DNA of 19,577 nucleotides from Clostridia bacterium (GTDB lineage: Bacteria; Bacillota_A; Clostridia; Oscillospirales; CAG-272). A program made the translations under genes and the position numbers. Shown piece after piece: positions 1 to 5,881 of the stretch. Positions within the stretch are counted from its first letter, which is position 1. Every line of letters starts with the position of its first letter. The stretch covers positions 1 through 19,577 of the forward strand of contig JAFTRQ010000094.1 in assembly GCA_017462125.1 (NCBI GenBank). The letters are read 5' to 3'. The notes below the pieces were generated by a model that had not been told where the DNA came from, searched no databases, and saw only the letters and a program-made list of their open reading frames with translations.

Positions 1-1
1 C

Positions 2-94
2 GGCTGTGGCTCCGTAGTTGGCTTCGGCGCAATCGCAATCGTAGCAGTAGCTGCAGTTGCAGGTATGGTTTCTTTCAAGAAGAAGGAAGACTAA
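2..94 (+). CDS. C-terminal end of a surface/secreted protein with Cys-containing membrane tail (partial)
   Basis: Only the last 30 codons are in the window; the stop codon TAA is at 92-94. The fragment begins Gly-Cys-Gly-Ser, continues with about 20 small or hydrophobic residues (Val, Ala, Ile, Gly, one Phe), and ends in Phe-Lys-Lys-Lys-Glu-Asp. This is the layout of a C-terminal cell-surface tail: a short motif, a membrane-spanning helix and a basic cytoplasmic stop-transfer end. It has no LPXTG. Gly-Cys tails of this general shape occur in sorting systems such as Synergist-CTERM and MYXO-CTERM, and I recall similar tails on large exported proteins of Clostridia. The identity of the protein and any processing at the Cys are inferences. 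The reading frame is secure because it stays open to the left edge with biased composition and ends just before a strong hairpin. Confidence 0.7.
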   Translation, partial: GCGSVVGFGAIAIVAVAAVAGMVSFKKKED

Positions 95-119
95 TTTCAA
101 ATGCGGAGCATTTGAAATT
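93..119. repeat. Perfect 12-bp inverted repeat overlapping the stop codon
   Basis: The arms at 93-104 and 108-119 are exact reverse complements with a 3-nt loop (GGA). The stem begins inside the TAA stop codon of the preceding gene. It is AT-rich and has no following T-run, so it looks more like an mRNA 3'-end stabilising hairpin than a full terminator. Confidence 0.7.
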
Positions 120-157
120 CTAAGTATAACTTTGAATTGAATTAACATCAAAATGAG

Positions 158-189
158 AATAAATCCCCTGCTTCGGCAGGGGATTTATT
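158..189 (+). terminator. Terminator-like hairpin with UUCG loop
   Basis: A perfect 14-bp stem (158-171 with 176-189) is closed by a TTCG tetraloop. The core is CCCCTGC/GCAGGGG with AT flanks. T-rich sequence follows (TTATTTG). It lies 64 bp after the stop of the left-edge gene and probably ends its transcript. Confidence 0.75.
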
Positions 190-204
190 GTTATTTGTGG
201 AGTG

Positions 205-242
205 ATCGCGAAGCGATTTAGATTCAAAGTTTATCTTTGAAT
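205..242. repeat. Two small hairpins between the paired terminators
   Basis: Two short stems sit side by side. ATCGC (205-209) pairs with GCGAT (213-217). ATTCAAAG (222-229) pairs with CTTTGAAT (235-242) over a 5-nt loop. Together with 93-119, 158-189 and 263-299 they make five stem-loops in about 200 bp. Confidence 0.55.
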
Positions 243-262
243 TGAAGTTACATTAATATGAG

Positions 263-299
263 AATATCTCCCCGCTACGGCGGGGATTTATTCTTTTTA
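263..299 (+). terminator. Second intrinsic terminator after the surface protein gene
   Basis: The stem CCCCGC (270-275) / GCGGGG (280-285) has a TACG loop and is followed by TTTATTCTTTTTAT. The sequence just before it (236-264) closely repeats the sequence before the first terminator (about 131-160), so the terminator and its upstream flank look duplicated with a period of about 105 bp. Confidence 0.75.
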
Positions 300-341
300 T
301 AGCGTCAAATAGGAAATATCTGAAAAATATATAAGAATCTA

Positions 342-370
342 TTGACAAACAGGGAAATATAGTGTATCAT
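342..370 (+). promoter_or_regulatory. SigA-type promoter of the gntR-ABC operon
   Basis: The -35 box TTGACA at 342-347 matches consensus. A 17-bp spacer separates it from TATCAT (365-370), a 5/6 match to TATAAT. Transcription would start near 377, inside the palindromes at 369-390, which is a good position for repressor control. Confidence 0.85.
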
Positions 371-390
371 TGTATTAGTACAATAATACA
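369..390. promoter_or_regulatory. Nested palindromes, probable operator of the GntR regulator
   Basis: Two overlapping palindromes lie directly downstream of the -10 box. ATTGTA-TTAG-TACAAT spans 369-384. TGTATTA-N6-TAATACA spans 371-390. YtrA-type GntR proteins bind palindromes with GTA...TAC half-sites near their own promoter, and the first palindrome contains GTA-N4-TAC. Autorepression by the adjacent gene product is therefore likely but is inferred. Confidence 0.65.
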
Positions 391-407
391 GAGAGGAGGA
401 TCTGAAT

Positions 408-773
408 ATGGCGTGGCAATTCAATCAGCACGAGCCGGTTTTTCTACAGATTTCCAATCGGCTTCGCGCGGAGATCCTTTGCGGGAAGTATCCGCCCGAT
501 ACACAAATTCCGTCGGTGCGACAGCTGGCGTCGGAGGCGGCTGTAAATCCCAATACGATGCAAAGGGCTCTGTCTCAGCTTGAGGAGGAGGGAATTCTGC
601 ACAGTCACGGTACGCTTGGGCGGTTCGTTACCTCGGACGTTGAAGTGCTTGAGCGCGCGAGGGAGGAAATGCGCCGCAAAACCGTGCGAATGTGGCTTGA
701 GGAAGCAAAAAGCTTGAATATTCCCACGGAAAAGATCATTCAATATATCAAAGAGGAGGAACGGAAGATATGA
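408..773 (+). CDS. GntR-family transcriptional regulator, YtrA type
   Basis: This is a 121-residue DNA-binding repressor. Residues 1-75 form a GntR winged helix-turn-helix: a helix reading PVFLQISNRLRAEI, then the recognition region IPSVRQLASEAAVNPNTMQR and the wing near GTLGRFV. The C-terminal part is only about 45 residues, mostly helical and charged, too short for the FadR or UTRA ligand domains and typical of the YtrA subfamily. The ATG at 408 has AGGAGG at 394-399, an 8-nt spacing. The stop codon overlaps the start of the ABC ATPase (ATGA), which indicates translational coupling. YtrA-type regulators usually sit first in ABC transporter operons and repress them, often responding to cell-envelope stress or peptide antibiotics; the inducer here is unknown. 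Confidence 0.93.
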   Translation: MAWQFNQHEPVFLQISNRLRAEILCGKYPPDTQIPSVRQLASEAAVNPNTMQRALSQLEEEGILHSHGTLGRFVTSDVEVLERAREEMRRKTVRMWLEEAKSLNIPTEKIIQYIKEEERKI

Positions 774-1477
774 GTAATTCGGTATTGATCTGCAAAGATC
801 TGAAAAAGAGCTATAAAAGCGGTATTCCCGTGTTAAACGGCTTCAATTGTACGGTCAAAAGCGGAAAGATAATCGGCTTGTTGGGTCCCAATGGGTGCGG
901 AAAGTCTACTTTGATCAAGCTGATCTGCGGCATATTGACGCCCGATAGCGGCGAGATCGAGATCTGTGGCGAAAAGAGAAGCGAAAAGAGCAATGCGTAC
1001 GTTTCCTATCTGCCCGAGCGCACTTATTTCAGCGCAAGCATGCGTGTAGACGAGCTGATCGCCTATTTTCTCGATTTTTACGAGGATTTTGATGAAGGCT
1101 TGGCAAGAAAAATGCTGGCAGATCTTCACATCGATTCCACCGCAAAGCTGAAGACTCTTTCCAAGGGTACCAAGGAAAAGGTTCAGCTTGTGATGGTGAT
1201 GGCGCGCCGCGCAAAGCTCTATTTGCTCGACGAGCCGATCGCAGGCGTAGACCCCGCGGCAAGAGACTATATTCTCAGCACGATCATCGGAAATTACAAT
1301 ACCGATGCCAGTGTGATCATTACAACGCACCTCATTCACGATATCGAGCCGATCTTGGATGAATTCGCATTTATGGGGAACGGTGGACGTATCGTTCTTG
1401 CGGGCAACTGCGACGAGGTGCGGGCAGAGAAGGGCAAGTCTCTCGACGAGCTGTTCAGGGAGGTGTTCAAATGTTAA
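770..1477 (+). CDS. ABC transporter ATP-binding protein
   Basis: This 235-residue ATPase powers the membrane protein encoded next to it. Walker A is GPNGCGKST at residues 39-47. The signature region reads LSKGTKEK (130-137) in place of LSGGQ, as is common in YtrB/EcsA-like ATPases. Walker B with its catalytic Glu is YLLDEP (151-156), followed by the D-loop GVDP, and the switch His is H187 in TTHLI. The Q-loop position reads YLPE, without the usual Gln, a variation also seen in YtrB-type proteins. The ATG overlaps the gntR stop by 4 nt with AGAGGAGGAA just upstream; the 3' end overlaps the permease start by 7 nt. The substrate cannot be read from the sequence. With a YtrA-type regulator, drug or peptide export is the most likely role. 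Confidence 0.93.
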   Translation: MSNSVLICKDLKKSYKSGIPVLNGFNCTVKSGKIIGLLGPNGCGKSTLIKLICGILTPDSGEIEICGEKRSEKSNAYVSYLPERTYFSASMRVDELIAYFLDFYEDFDEGLARKMLADLHIDSTAKLKTLSKGTKEKVQLVMVMARRAKLYLLDEPIAGVDPAARDYILSTIIGNYNTDASVIITTHLIHDIEPILDEFAFMGNGGRIVLAGNCDEVRAEKGKSLDELFREVFKC

Positions 1478-2349
1478 AAAAGATGTTGAAATATGATATG
1501 CGATCGGTGGGTCGCGTCTGGTGGATCATGGCGATCTCGGTTCTCGGACTTTCTTTGCTGGGTATGCTGGCATTGAAGCTGCTTTTTGAGGTGAGCGCAA
1601 CCATAACGTCGACGGATCTTGAAGTCTTTTACGTCCTCATCATCATTTTTTGCGTACTGTTTTTTGTAATGTGTATCGTCGGAATCGTAGGCTCGTCGAT
1701 CGTAACCGCGATTCTTGTATATCTTCGCTTTTATAAGCATTTTTTCACCGACGAAGGATACTTGACCTTTACGCTCCCCGTCAGCCGCAAGACGCTTTTG
1801 CTGTCCAAAAGCATCAATGCAATGATCTGGACGTCTGCGCATTTGCTTTTGATAGGAATCGCTGTTTGTATCCTGTCTATGGGATTCCCGTCGGAGTATT
1901 ATGACGGAAGCAACTATTATGGCCTTTTTGCTTTGATCGGAAAGCTGATCCGCTCGGCTTGGAGCGAGATCGGCGCGTGGATGCTCGTGTATCTGCTTGA
2001 AGGTGTCGTTGCGATAGGCGTGTTGCTTGCTTTTTCCGTTGCGTTGGTTCATTTCTGCATTACCGTTGCGTCCGTGATTGCCAAGAGAGCAAAGCTTTTG
2101 GTTGCCATTGGTATCTATTACGGTGCCAATACCGTCGTTTCGCTTGCAACGCAGATGCTTACCACGGTGCTGTCTATGATCTTTGGAACGGGAGCATTGA
2201 TGGATCTGCTCGAAAATTCCTCGCCAACGGTGACGCATATAGCAGTCGCCCTGCTGATATTGCTGGTTACGTTGATCGTTTCGGCGGTGACCGCGGTGTT
2301 GTATTTCAACACCCTTGATTGCATTGAGCGAAAGCTCAATCTGGCGTAA
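1471..2349 (+). CDS. ABC-2 type membrane permease subunit
   Basis: This 292-residue integral membrane protein has about six hydrophobic segments, roughly at residues 18-40, 50-85, 115-135, 170-200, 210-235 and 258-285. An N-terminal amphipathic start (MLKKMLKYDMRSV) and the segment DEGYLTFTLPVSRKTLLLSK after the second hydrophobic block resemble clostridial ABC-2 permeases encoded with YtrB-like ATPases. The start ATG at 1471 has AGGGAGGT at 1457-1464 and lies inside the end of the ATPase gene. It probably forms the channel of a homodimeric exporter or envelope-stress transporter together with the upstream ATPase. I know of no feature here that identifies the substrate. Confidence 0.85.
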   Translation: MLKKMLKYDMRSVGRVWWIMAISVLGLSLLGMLALKLLFEVSATITSTDLEVFYVLIIIFCVLFFVMCIVGIVGSSIVTAILVYLRFYKHFFTDEGYLTFTLPVSRKTLLLSKSINAMIWTSAHLLLIGIAVCILSMGFPSEYYDGSNYYGLFALIGKLIRSAWSEIGAWMLVYLLEGVVAIGVLLAFSVALVHFCITVASVIAKRAKLLVAIGIYYGANTVVSLATQMLTTVLSMIFGTGALMDLLENSSPTVTHIAVALLILLVTLIVSAVTAVLYFNTLDCIERKLNLA

Positions 2350-2361
2350 AGGAGGATAACA

Positions 2362-2697
2362 ATGAAACGAAATCTGAAAAAAATCGGTTTGTTATTTATC
2401 TTTTTGATGATCCTCGCGCAGATTCTGACGCTTGGCGTGTCAGCGGAAGAAATCGAGCTTCCCGAAGAGGAGATCCTTTGGGCGGAGAATCCTTATTATG
2501 ACACGGCTTATGCGGTGTTATTCTGGATCACATTTATTCTGCTTTGCTTTGTAGCGCCGATCCCGTTTCTTATCGTGGGTATTGTTTTTGCCCGCTCGGA
2601 AAAGAGAGGCTATCCGAAATATTGGTATATCCTATCCTTGATCGCGGCGCTTTGGCTGCTTGTATCCACACTTTTATTAATTGTTTTGTTAATTTGA
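2362..2697 (+). CDS. Small exported/membrane protein, last gene of the GntR-ABC operon
   Basis: This 111-residue protein has a signal-like start (MKRNLKK plus a hydrophobic stretch to about residue 28, with a possible cleavage site at Val-Ser-Ala/Glu-Glu). An acidic stretch follows at residues 29-45 (several Glu). Two transmembrane segments at about 48-77 and 88-111 are separated by a short basic loop with RSEKRGYPKYWY. AAAGGAGG at 2348-2355 gives a 6-nt spacing to the ATG, and only 12 bp separate it from the permease. It may be an accessory subunit of the transporter. I do not recognise a named family; the function is unknown. Confidence 0.75.
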   Translation: MKRNLKKIGLLFIFLMILAQILTLGVSAEEIELPEEEILWAENPYYDTAYAVLFWITFILLCFVAPIPFLIVGIVFARSEKRGYPKYWYILSLIAALWLLVSTLLLIVLLI

Positions 2698-2702
2698 TAA
2701 GC

Positions 2703-2739
2703 TGCAAAAAGCACGGCTTTTAAAGCCGTGCTTTTTGCA
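2703..2739. terminator. Bidirectional intrinsic terminator between convergent operons
   Basis: A perfect 18-bp palindrome (2703-2720 with 2722-2739) has the core GCACGGC/GCCGTGC flanked by A5 on the left and T5 on the right, so a T-run follows the stem on either strand. It lies right after the stop of the small membrane protein and directly abuts the stop codon of the minus-strand gene (2740-2742). Confidence 0.92.
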
Positions 2740-3537
2740 TTATTTGTAACCGTGTGTGCGGATGTAATCAAGCATAACGCTGTATCCCGACTCGTTGAGT
2801 GTAATGCCATTGCCCGAATCGTATTTTTCATCCAAAGTACCGTTTTTCGCTTTCAGAACCGACGCGGTGTGAAGATATCTGACTCCTTTTTCAAGTGCAA
2901 GCTCTTCTATCCAGCCGTTGGCATCGTCGATCTTGTCGTTGGTAATGCCCGACAGCCTCTTTTCCGCCGCCCTTGTGACGGGGAAGATCGATTGCAGGAT
3001 GATCTTTGTGTTGGGAGAGGCTTCGGAAAGCACGTCGATCAGCTTGCCGTAGTATTCCTTGAATTTTTCTTCGGTGCAGTATGCAACGCCATTGTTCAGC
3101 CCAAGCGTGATCACTATGTAATCGGGCTTTTTGCGCTCTGCTGCGCTTTTGATCGAGATGCTTGCCCCGTCCTCGGGAAATACCACCGTGCAGGTGTCGA
3201 TGCTGTAGTCGAGGGAAAGGTCACCGCTCTCGCCCGACCAGACCTGCAAAGTCTCGGTGCCGCCCTTTAAAAGTCCCGATTCGCCAAGAGCATAGACCGT
3301 TTTGTCACCGAGAAAAATGATGTTGTTGATATAATTGTTACCGTAATCGGGGGTGGCTGTCAGTCTTGATTCCAACGCAGAGGGATCGTTAACGTCCTTA
3401 GCCGCATTGTCAACGAACGTTCCCGGCTTGATGCCGCCGACGAGCAGGGTTATGAAGGCTACAAGACAGGTCGCCGCCGCGATACCGATCGCGATGATCA
3501 ATGCTCGAATTGATTTTCTGTACGTTGATTTGTTCAT
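2740..3537 (-). CDS. SGNH-hydrolase-like membrane-anchored protein lacking catalytic residues
   Basis: The 265-residue protein has one N-terminal membrane segment (about residues 12-34) and an extracellular SGNH/GDSL-type domain (about 70-263). Domain landmarks are clear: block I (FLGDKT, 76-80), block III (ITLGLNN, 143-149), ILQSIFPV (180-187) and the block V region NGITLNESGY (243-252). At the catalytic positions the nucleophile Ser of GDS is Lys79, and the Asp-x-x-His dyad expected as DGIHLN reads NGITLN, so Asp is Asn243 and His is Thr246. Hydrolysis by the usual mechanism is therefore unlikely; a carbohydrate-binding or scaffolding role is possible. I chose the ATG at 3535-3537; a TTG start nine codons upstream (3562-3564) is possible, but its SD would be badly spaced. 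It is probably co-transcribed with the upstream membrane protein gene, 49 bp away. Confidence 0.85.
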   Translation of the reverse strand: MNKSTYRKSIRALIIAIGIAAATCLVAFITLLVGGIKPGTFVDNAAKDVNDPSALESRLTATPDYGNNYINNIIFLGDKTVYALGESGLLKGGTETLQVWSGESGDLSLDYSIDTCTVVFPEDGASISIKSAAERKKPDYIVITLGLNNGVAYCTEEKFKEYYGKLIDVLSEASPNTKIILQSIFPVTRAAEKRLSGITNDKIDDANGWIEELALEKGVRYLHTASVLKAKNGTLDEKYDSGNGITLNESGYSVMLDYIRTHGYK

Positions 3538-3586
3538 CCTGTTACCTGCTTGCCAAAAGGGCAAGTCCTTTGCTTCGTATTCGTGC

Positions 3587-4048
3587 TTAGTGAAATTGAC
3601 TTGAATAGCCCCCGCGCTTTTCCTTGACGGGCTTGGAAGCCTGCTTTTTGCTCGGTGCTACAGCCGCTTTCTTGCCTTTCTTTCCCGTTATAAGACGGAT
3701 CGTTACGCTCACAAGTACATAAACGACCGCAAACACCGCCGTGGAAATGGCAGAGATTGCAAAGCTACCTCCGCAAAGAATGATAAAGATCAGCCAACCG
3801 ACGATATAGCAAGCCGCGTGCAGACAGACCGCCGCAACGTGCCCGACCTCTTCGATGCGAATGAGCGTACTACCCAGCGACATAATGAAAGAGAAGAGCA
3901 GGACCTTGAGAAAACGGTCGATCTCGATCAGCTTAATCGCGTCCTCCTCCGCCATAGCGGATGCAATGATCAGAATAACGGCAGTGATAACGGTATAATA
4001 TACCGAACCGAAAAATATAAAGTTTTTAAAAGCCTTTTTGATATCCAT
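3587..4048 (-). CDS. Four-helix integral membrane protein, DUF3021-like
   Basis: This is a 153-residue membrane protein with four predicted transmembrane segments at about residues 10-32, 46-63, 71-93 and 98-120, and a basic Lys-rich tail (GKKGKKAAVAPSKKQ) that should lie in the cytoplasm. Its size and the second segment (FLKVLLFSFIMSLGSTL followed by IRIEEVGH) resemble DUF3021 proteins, but this is a judgement from pattern only. The start ATG (4046-4048) has AAAGGA (4057-4062 on the plus coordinates) at an 8-nt spacing. It is the first gene of a two-gene minus-strand unit with the SGNH-like protein. The function is unknown. Confidence 0.75.
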   Translation of the reverse strand: MDIKKAFKNFIFFGSVYYTVITAVILIIASAMAEEDAIKLIEIDRFLKVLLFSFIMSLGSTLIRIEEVGHVAAVCLHAACYIVGWLIFIILCGGSFAISAISTAVFAVVYVLVSVTIRLITGKKGKKAAVAPSKKQASKPVKEKRGGYSSQFH

Positions 4049-4080
4049 ATCTGTTTTCCTTTGACAAGATTCATCATTTT

Positions 4081-4109
4081 ATTCTATCACAAAAAGCGTT
4101 TCTTTGCAA
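4081..4109 (-). promoter_or_regulatory. Promoter of the minus-strand membrane protein / SGNH-like operon
   Basis: Read on the minus strand, TTGCAA (4104-4109) is followed after 17 bp by TAGAAT (4081-4086). The -10 box is preceded by TGA, making an extended -10 (TGnTAGAAT). The 5' UTR to the ATG at 4048 would be about 26 nt. Confidence 0.75.
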
Positions 4110-4263
4110 GACGTTTTTATAAATGTTTACATATAGCAGCGTGCTTTTTTGCATATTCGGATCCTTGTGATGCGTGCCTGTTTGCTCTTGCGTCCCTTGG
4201 GCGGATAAAATCACGAATAGTGTATAAATTTTCATTTTCTGTATGTAAAATCAGCATATGACC
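4110..4263. other. Divergent intergenic region with no recognisable gene
   Basis: Together with its flanks this fills the 327-bp gap between divergent operons (4049-4375). Apart from the two promoters at 4081-4109 and 4264-4292 I see no RNA gene, riboswitch or strong hairpin. A 26-codon minus-strand reading frame starts near 4158 behind AAGGA, but it runs across the minus-strand promoter and has no support. Confidence 0.5.
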
Positions 4264-4292
4264 TTGACAATTTAATAAATATTATGTATAAT
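4264..4292 (+). promoter_or_regulatory. Perfect-consensus SigA promoter of the nusB-recN cluster
   Basis: TTGACA (4264-4269), a 17-bp spacer and TATAAT (4287-4292) match the housekeeping consensus at all 12 positions. The leader to the nusB ATG is about 77 nt and contains one small stem (CATATA 4317-4322 with TATATG 4328-4333). This is the only strong promoter seen before the long plus-strand cluster. Confidence 0.93.
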
Positions 4293-4375
4293 TAATATGA
4301 TTGACCAATTCGGAGACATATATCGTTTATATGATCCCTTTGAGTTTTATATGCGTTTTTTCGGAGGATGGCTTT

Positions 4376-4888
4376 ATGGCAAAAATTACGAGACAAGAAG
4401 CAAGAGATCTGCTTTTCGGACTTCTTTTTGAGACCGAGTTCAGAAGTGGAGACGACCCCAATGAGATATACTCCCTTGCTTGTGAAGACAGAGATATTCC
4501 AAACGATAAATATATCAGAGAGACCTTTTTCGGAATCCTTTTCAAGTCCGAGGTTCTTGACGCAGTGATCAGCAAATATGCAAATGGCTGGCGCGCGGAC
4601 AGACTCTCCAAGGTTTCCAGAACCGTGATCCGTATTGCGGCTTATGAGATCCTCTTTGTAGAGGATATTCCCGCCAACGTTTCTATCAGCCAGGCTGTTG
4701 AGCTTTCGCTGAAGTACGGCGAGGATAAAGCAAAGCAGTTTGTAAACGGCGTGCTGTCGGGACTGAACAAGGACGTGCAGGCAAGAAGCATCGACACGGT
4801 AATTGATGAGGCTGTTGCATCGCTTGCTGCGAAATCCGAGAGCGCGAAGGCAGAAGGCGAAGAAGAGGAAACGGCGGAAAATGCCTGA
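4376..4888 (+). CDS. nusB: Transcription antitermination factor NusB
   Basis: NusB binds boxA RNA with NusE (S10) and helps RNA polymerase through rRNA operons. This 170-residue protein has the expected all-helical pattern: MAKITRQEARDLLFGLLFE at the start, WRADRLSKVSRTVIRIAAYEIL at 72-93 (given here in part by its conserved Arg-rich helix), IPANVSISQAVEL (98-110) and FVNGVLSGL (122-130). After residue 135 there is an extra acidic Glu/Ala-rich tail not usual for NusB. The start at 4376 has GGAGG (4363-4367) at an 8-nt spacing. An upstream TTG at 4301 would add a 25-residue extension without family support and was rejected. The gene overlaps the next one by 8 nt. In Firmicutes nusB commonly heads the xseA-xseB-ispA cluster, as here. 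Confidence 0.93.
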   Translation: MAKITRQEARDLLFGLLFETEFRSGDDPNEIYSLACEDRDIPNDKYIRETFFGILFKSEVLDAVISKYANGWRADRLSKVSRTVIRIAAYEILFVEDIPANVSISQAVELSLKYGEDKAKQFVNGVLSGLNKDVQARSIDTVIDEAVASLAAKSESAKAEGEEEETAENA

Positions 4889-5855
4889 GACAGAGCTGAT
4901 CCTCGGGATCGATACAAGTAATTATACCACCTCGGCGGCATTGTGTACCCTTGACGGCGAGGTGGTCTTGAATGTGAAAAGACTTCTTCCCGTGGCGGAG
5001 GGCGAGCGCGGTCTGCGACAGAGTGACGCGCTGTTCGCGCATACGAAGAATATGCCCGAGGTGATGGAGCAATTGAGAGGCTTTCTTGACGAGCGCTATC
5101 CCGAGGGCAGAAAAATTGTCGCCGTGGGATATTCCAAGACCCCGAGAGATGCGGAGGGCTCCTATATGCCTTGTTTTTTGTCGGGCGTAGCGGTGGCATC
5201 CTCGGTTTCTGCGGTGTTGGGATGCCCCTCGTATGCCTTTTCGCATCAGAGCGGGCACGTTATGGCGGCGCTTTACTCCGCAGGCAGGCTTGACCTTTTG
5301 AACGGTGAAAGAAGCTTTGCGGCATTTCACGTTTCGGGAGGCACCACAGAGCTATTGCTGATCTCTCCCAAGGAAGGCAGTTTTACCGTGGAGCAGATCG
5401 GCGGAACCGTCGATATCAATGCGGGGCAGGCAATCGACCGTACGGGTGTTATGATGGGTATGCGATTCCCATGCGGAAGAGAGATGGAGTCGCTTCTGGC
5501 TGACAGGGAGATCGCTCCGTGCAAGACTCGTATTTCTGTAAAGGGTCTCAACTGTAATTTGTCGGGACTCGAAAATCTTGCGCGCGCACTTTACGAAAAA
5601 ACAGGCGATGCGGCGCAGACAAGTGCATATTGCTTCGATTTTGTGGCGGATACTCTGTCCAAGCTGACGGAGAATCTGCGGCAGGAGTACGGTGATATCC
5701 CCGTGATCTACGCAGGCGGCGTTATGAGCAATAAGCGCATTGGTAAAAGGCTGGCAAGATATGAGAATACCTATTTTTCCGCGCCCGAGTTTTCCTCGGA
5801 CAATGCGGCGGGTGTTGCTCTGCTTTGCCGCAGACGGCATTTGAACAATCAATAA
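4881..5855 (+). CDS. TsaD/Kae1-family paralogue (peptidase M22-like), function unknown
   Basis: This 324-residue ASKHA-fold protein is related to TsaD, which makes the t6A tRNA modification. The fold landmarks are LGIDTSNYTTSAAL (8-21), the metal-motif position HQSGH (122-126), HVSGGTTELL (150-159), NAGQAIDRTG (180-189), CNLSGLENL (225-233), YAGGVMSN (277-284) and SSDNAAG (305-311). The likely metal ligands His122, His126 and Asp307 are kept. In canonical TsaD the N-terminal motif is ETSCDET and the His motif HMEGH, so Asp/Glu are replaced here by Asn-Tyr and Glu by Ser, and SGGHT reads SGGTT. That points to a paralogue with a separate role rather than the essential t6A enzyme. No tsaB or tsaE is adjacent. 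Start ATG 4881 overlaps nusB; a longer frame from 4803 would add a basic stretch that is merely nusB read in another frame. Confidence 0.85.
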   Translation: MPETELILGIDTSNYTTSAALCTLDGEVVLNVKRLLPVAEGERGLRQSDALFAHTKNMPEVMEQLRGFLDERYPEGRKIVAVGYSKTPRDAEGSYMPCFLSGVAVASSVSAVLGCPSYAFSHQSGHVMAALYSAGRLDLLNGERSFAAFHVSGGTTELLLISPKEGSFTVEQIGGTVDINAGQAIDRTGVMMGMRFPCGREMESLLADREIAPCKTRISVKGLNCNLSGLENLARALYEKTGDAAQTSAYCFDFVADTLSKLTENLRQEYGDIPVIYAGGVMSNKRIGKRLARYENTYFSAPEFSSDNAAGVALLCRRRHLNNQ

Positions 5856-5881
5856 TCTTCGCAATCGGAAGAGGAGAGCAT

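Noticed and set aside
3538..3564. TTG start nine codons upstream for the SGNH-like protein
   Set aside because: AAAGGA lies almost against the TTG (about 1-2 nt), and the ATG at 3535-3537 gives a normal Lys/Arg-rich start before the membrane helix.
4078..4158. Minus-strand 26-codon reading frame with AAGGA 7 nt upstream in the divergent intergenic region
   Set aside because: It runs straight through the -35 and -10 boxes of the minus-strand promoter, has no recognisable composition or motif, and such short frames occur by chance.
3818..4261. Plus-strand open frame of 147 codons
   Set aside because: It is antisense to the DUF3021-like membrane protein and extends through the promoter; no ribosome binding site and no plausible protein features.
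4803..4880. N-terminal extension of the TsaD-like protein
   Set aside because: The 26 extra residues are an Arg/Lys-rich misreading of the nusB 3' end; the family starts directly before LGIDTS.
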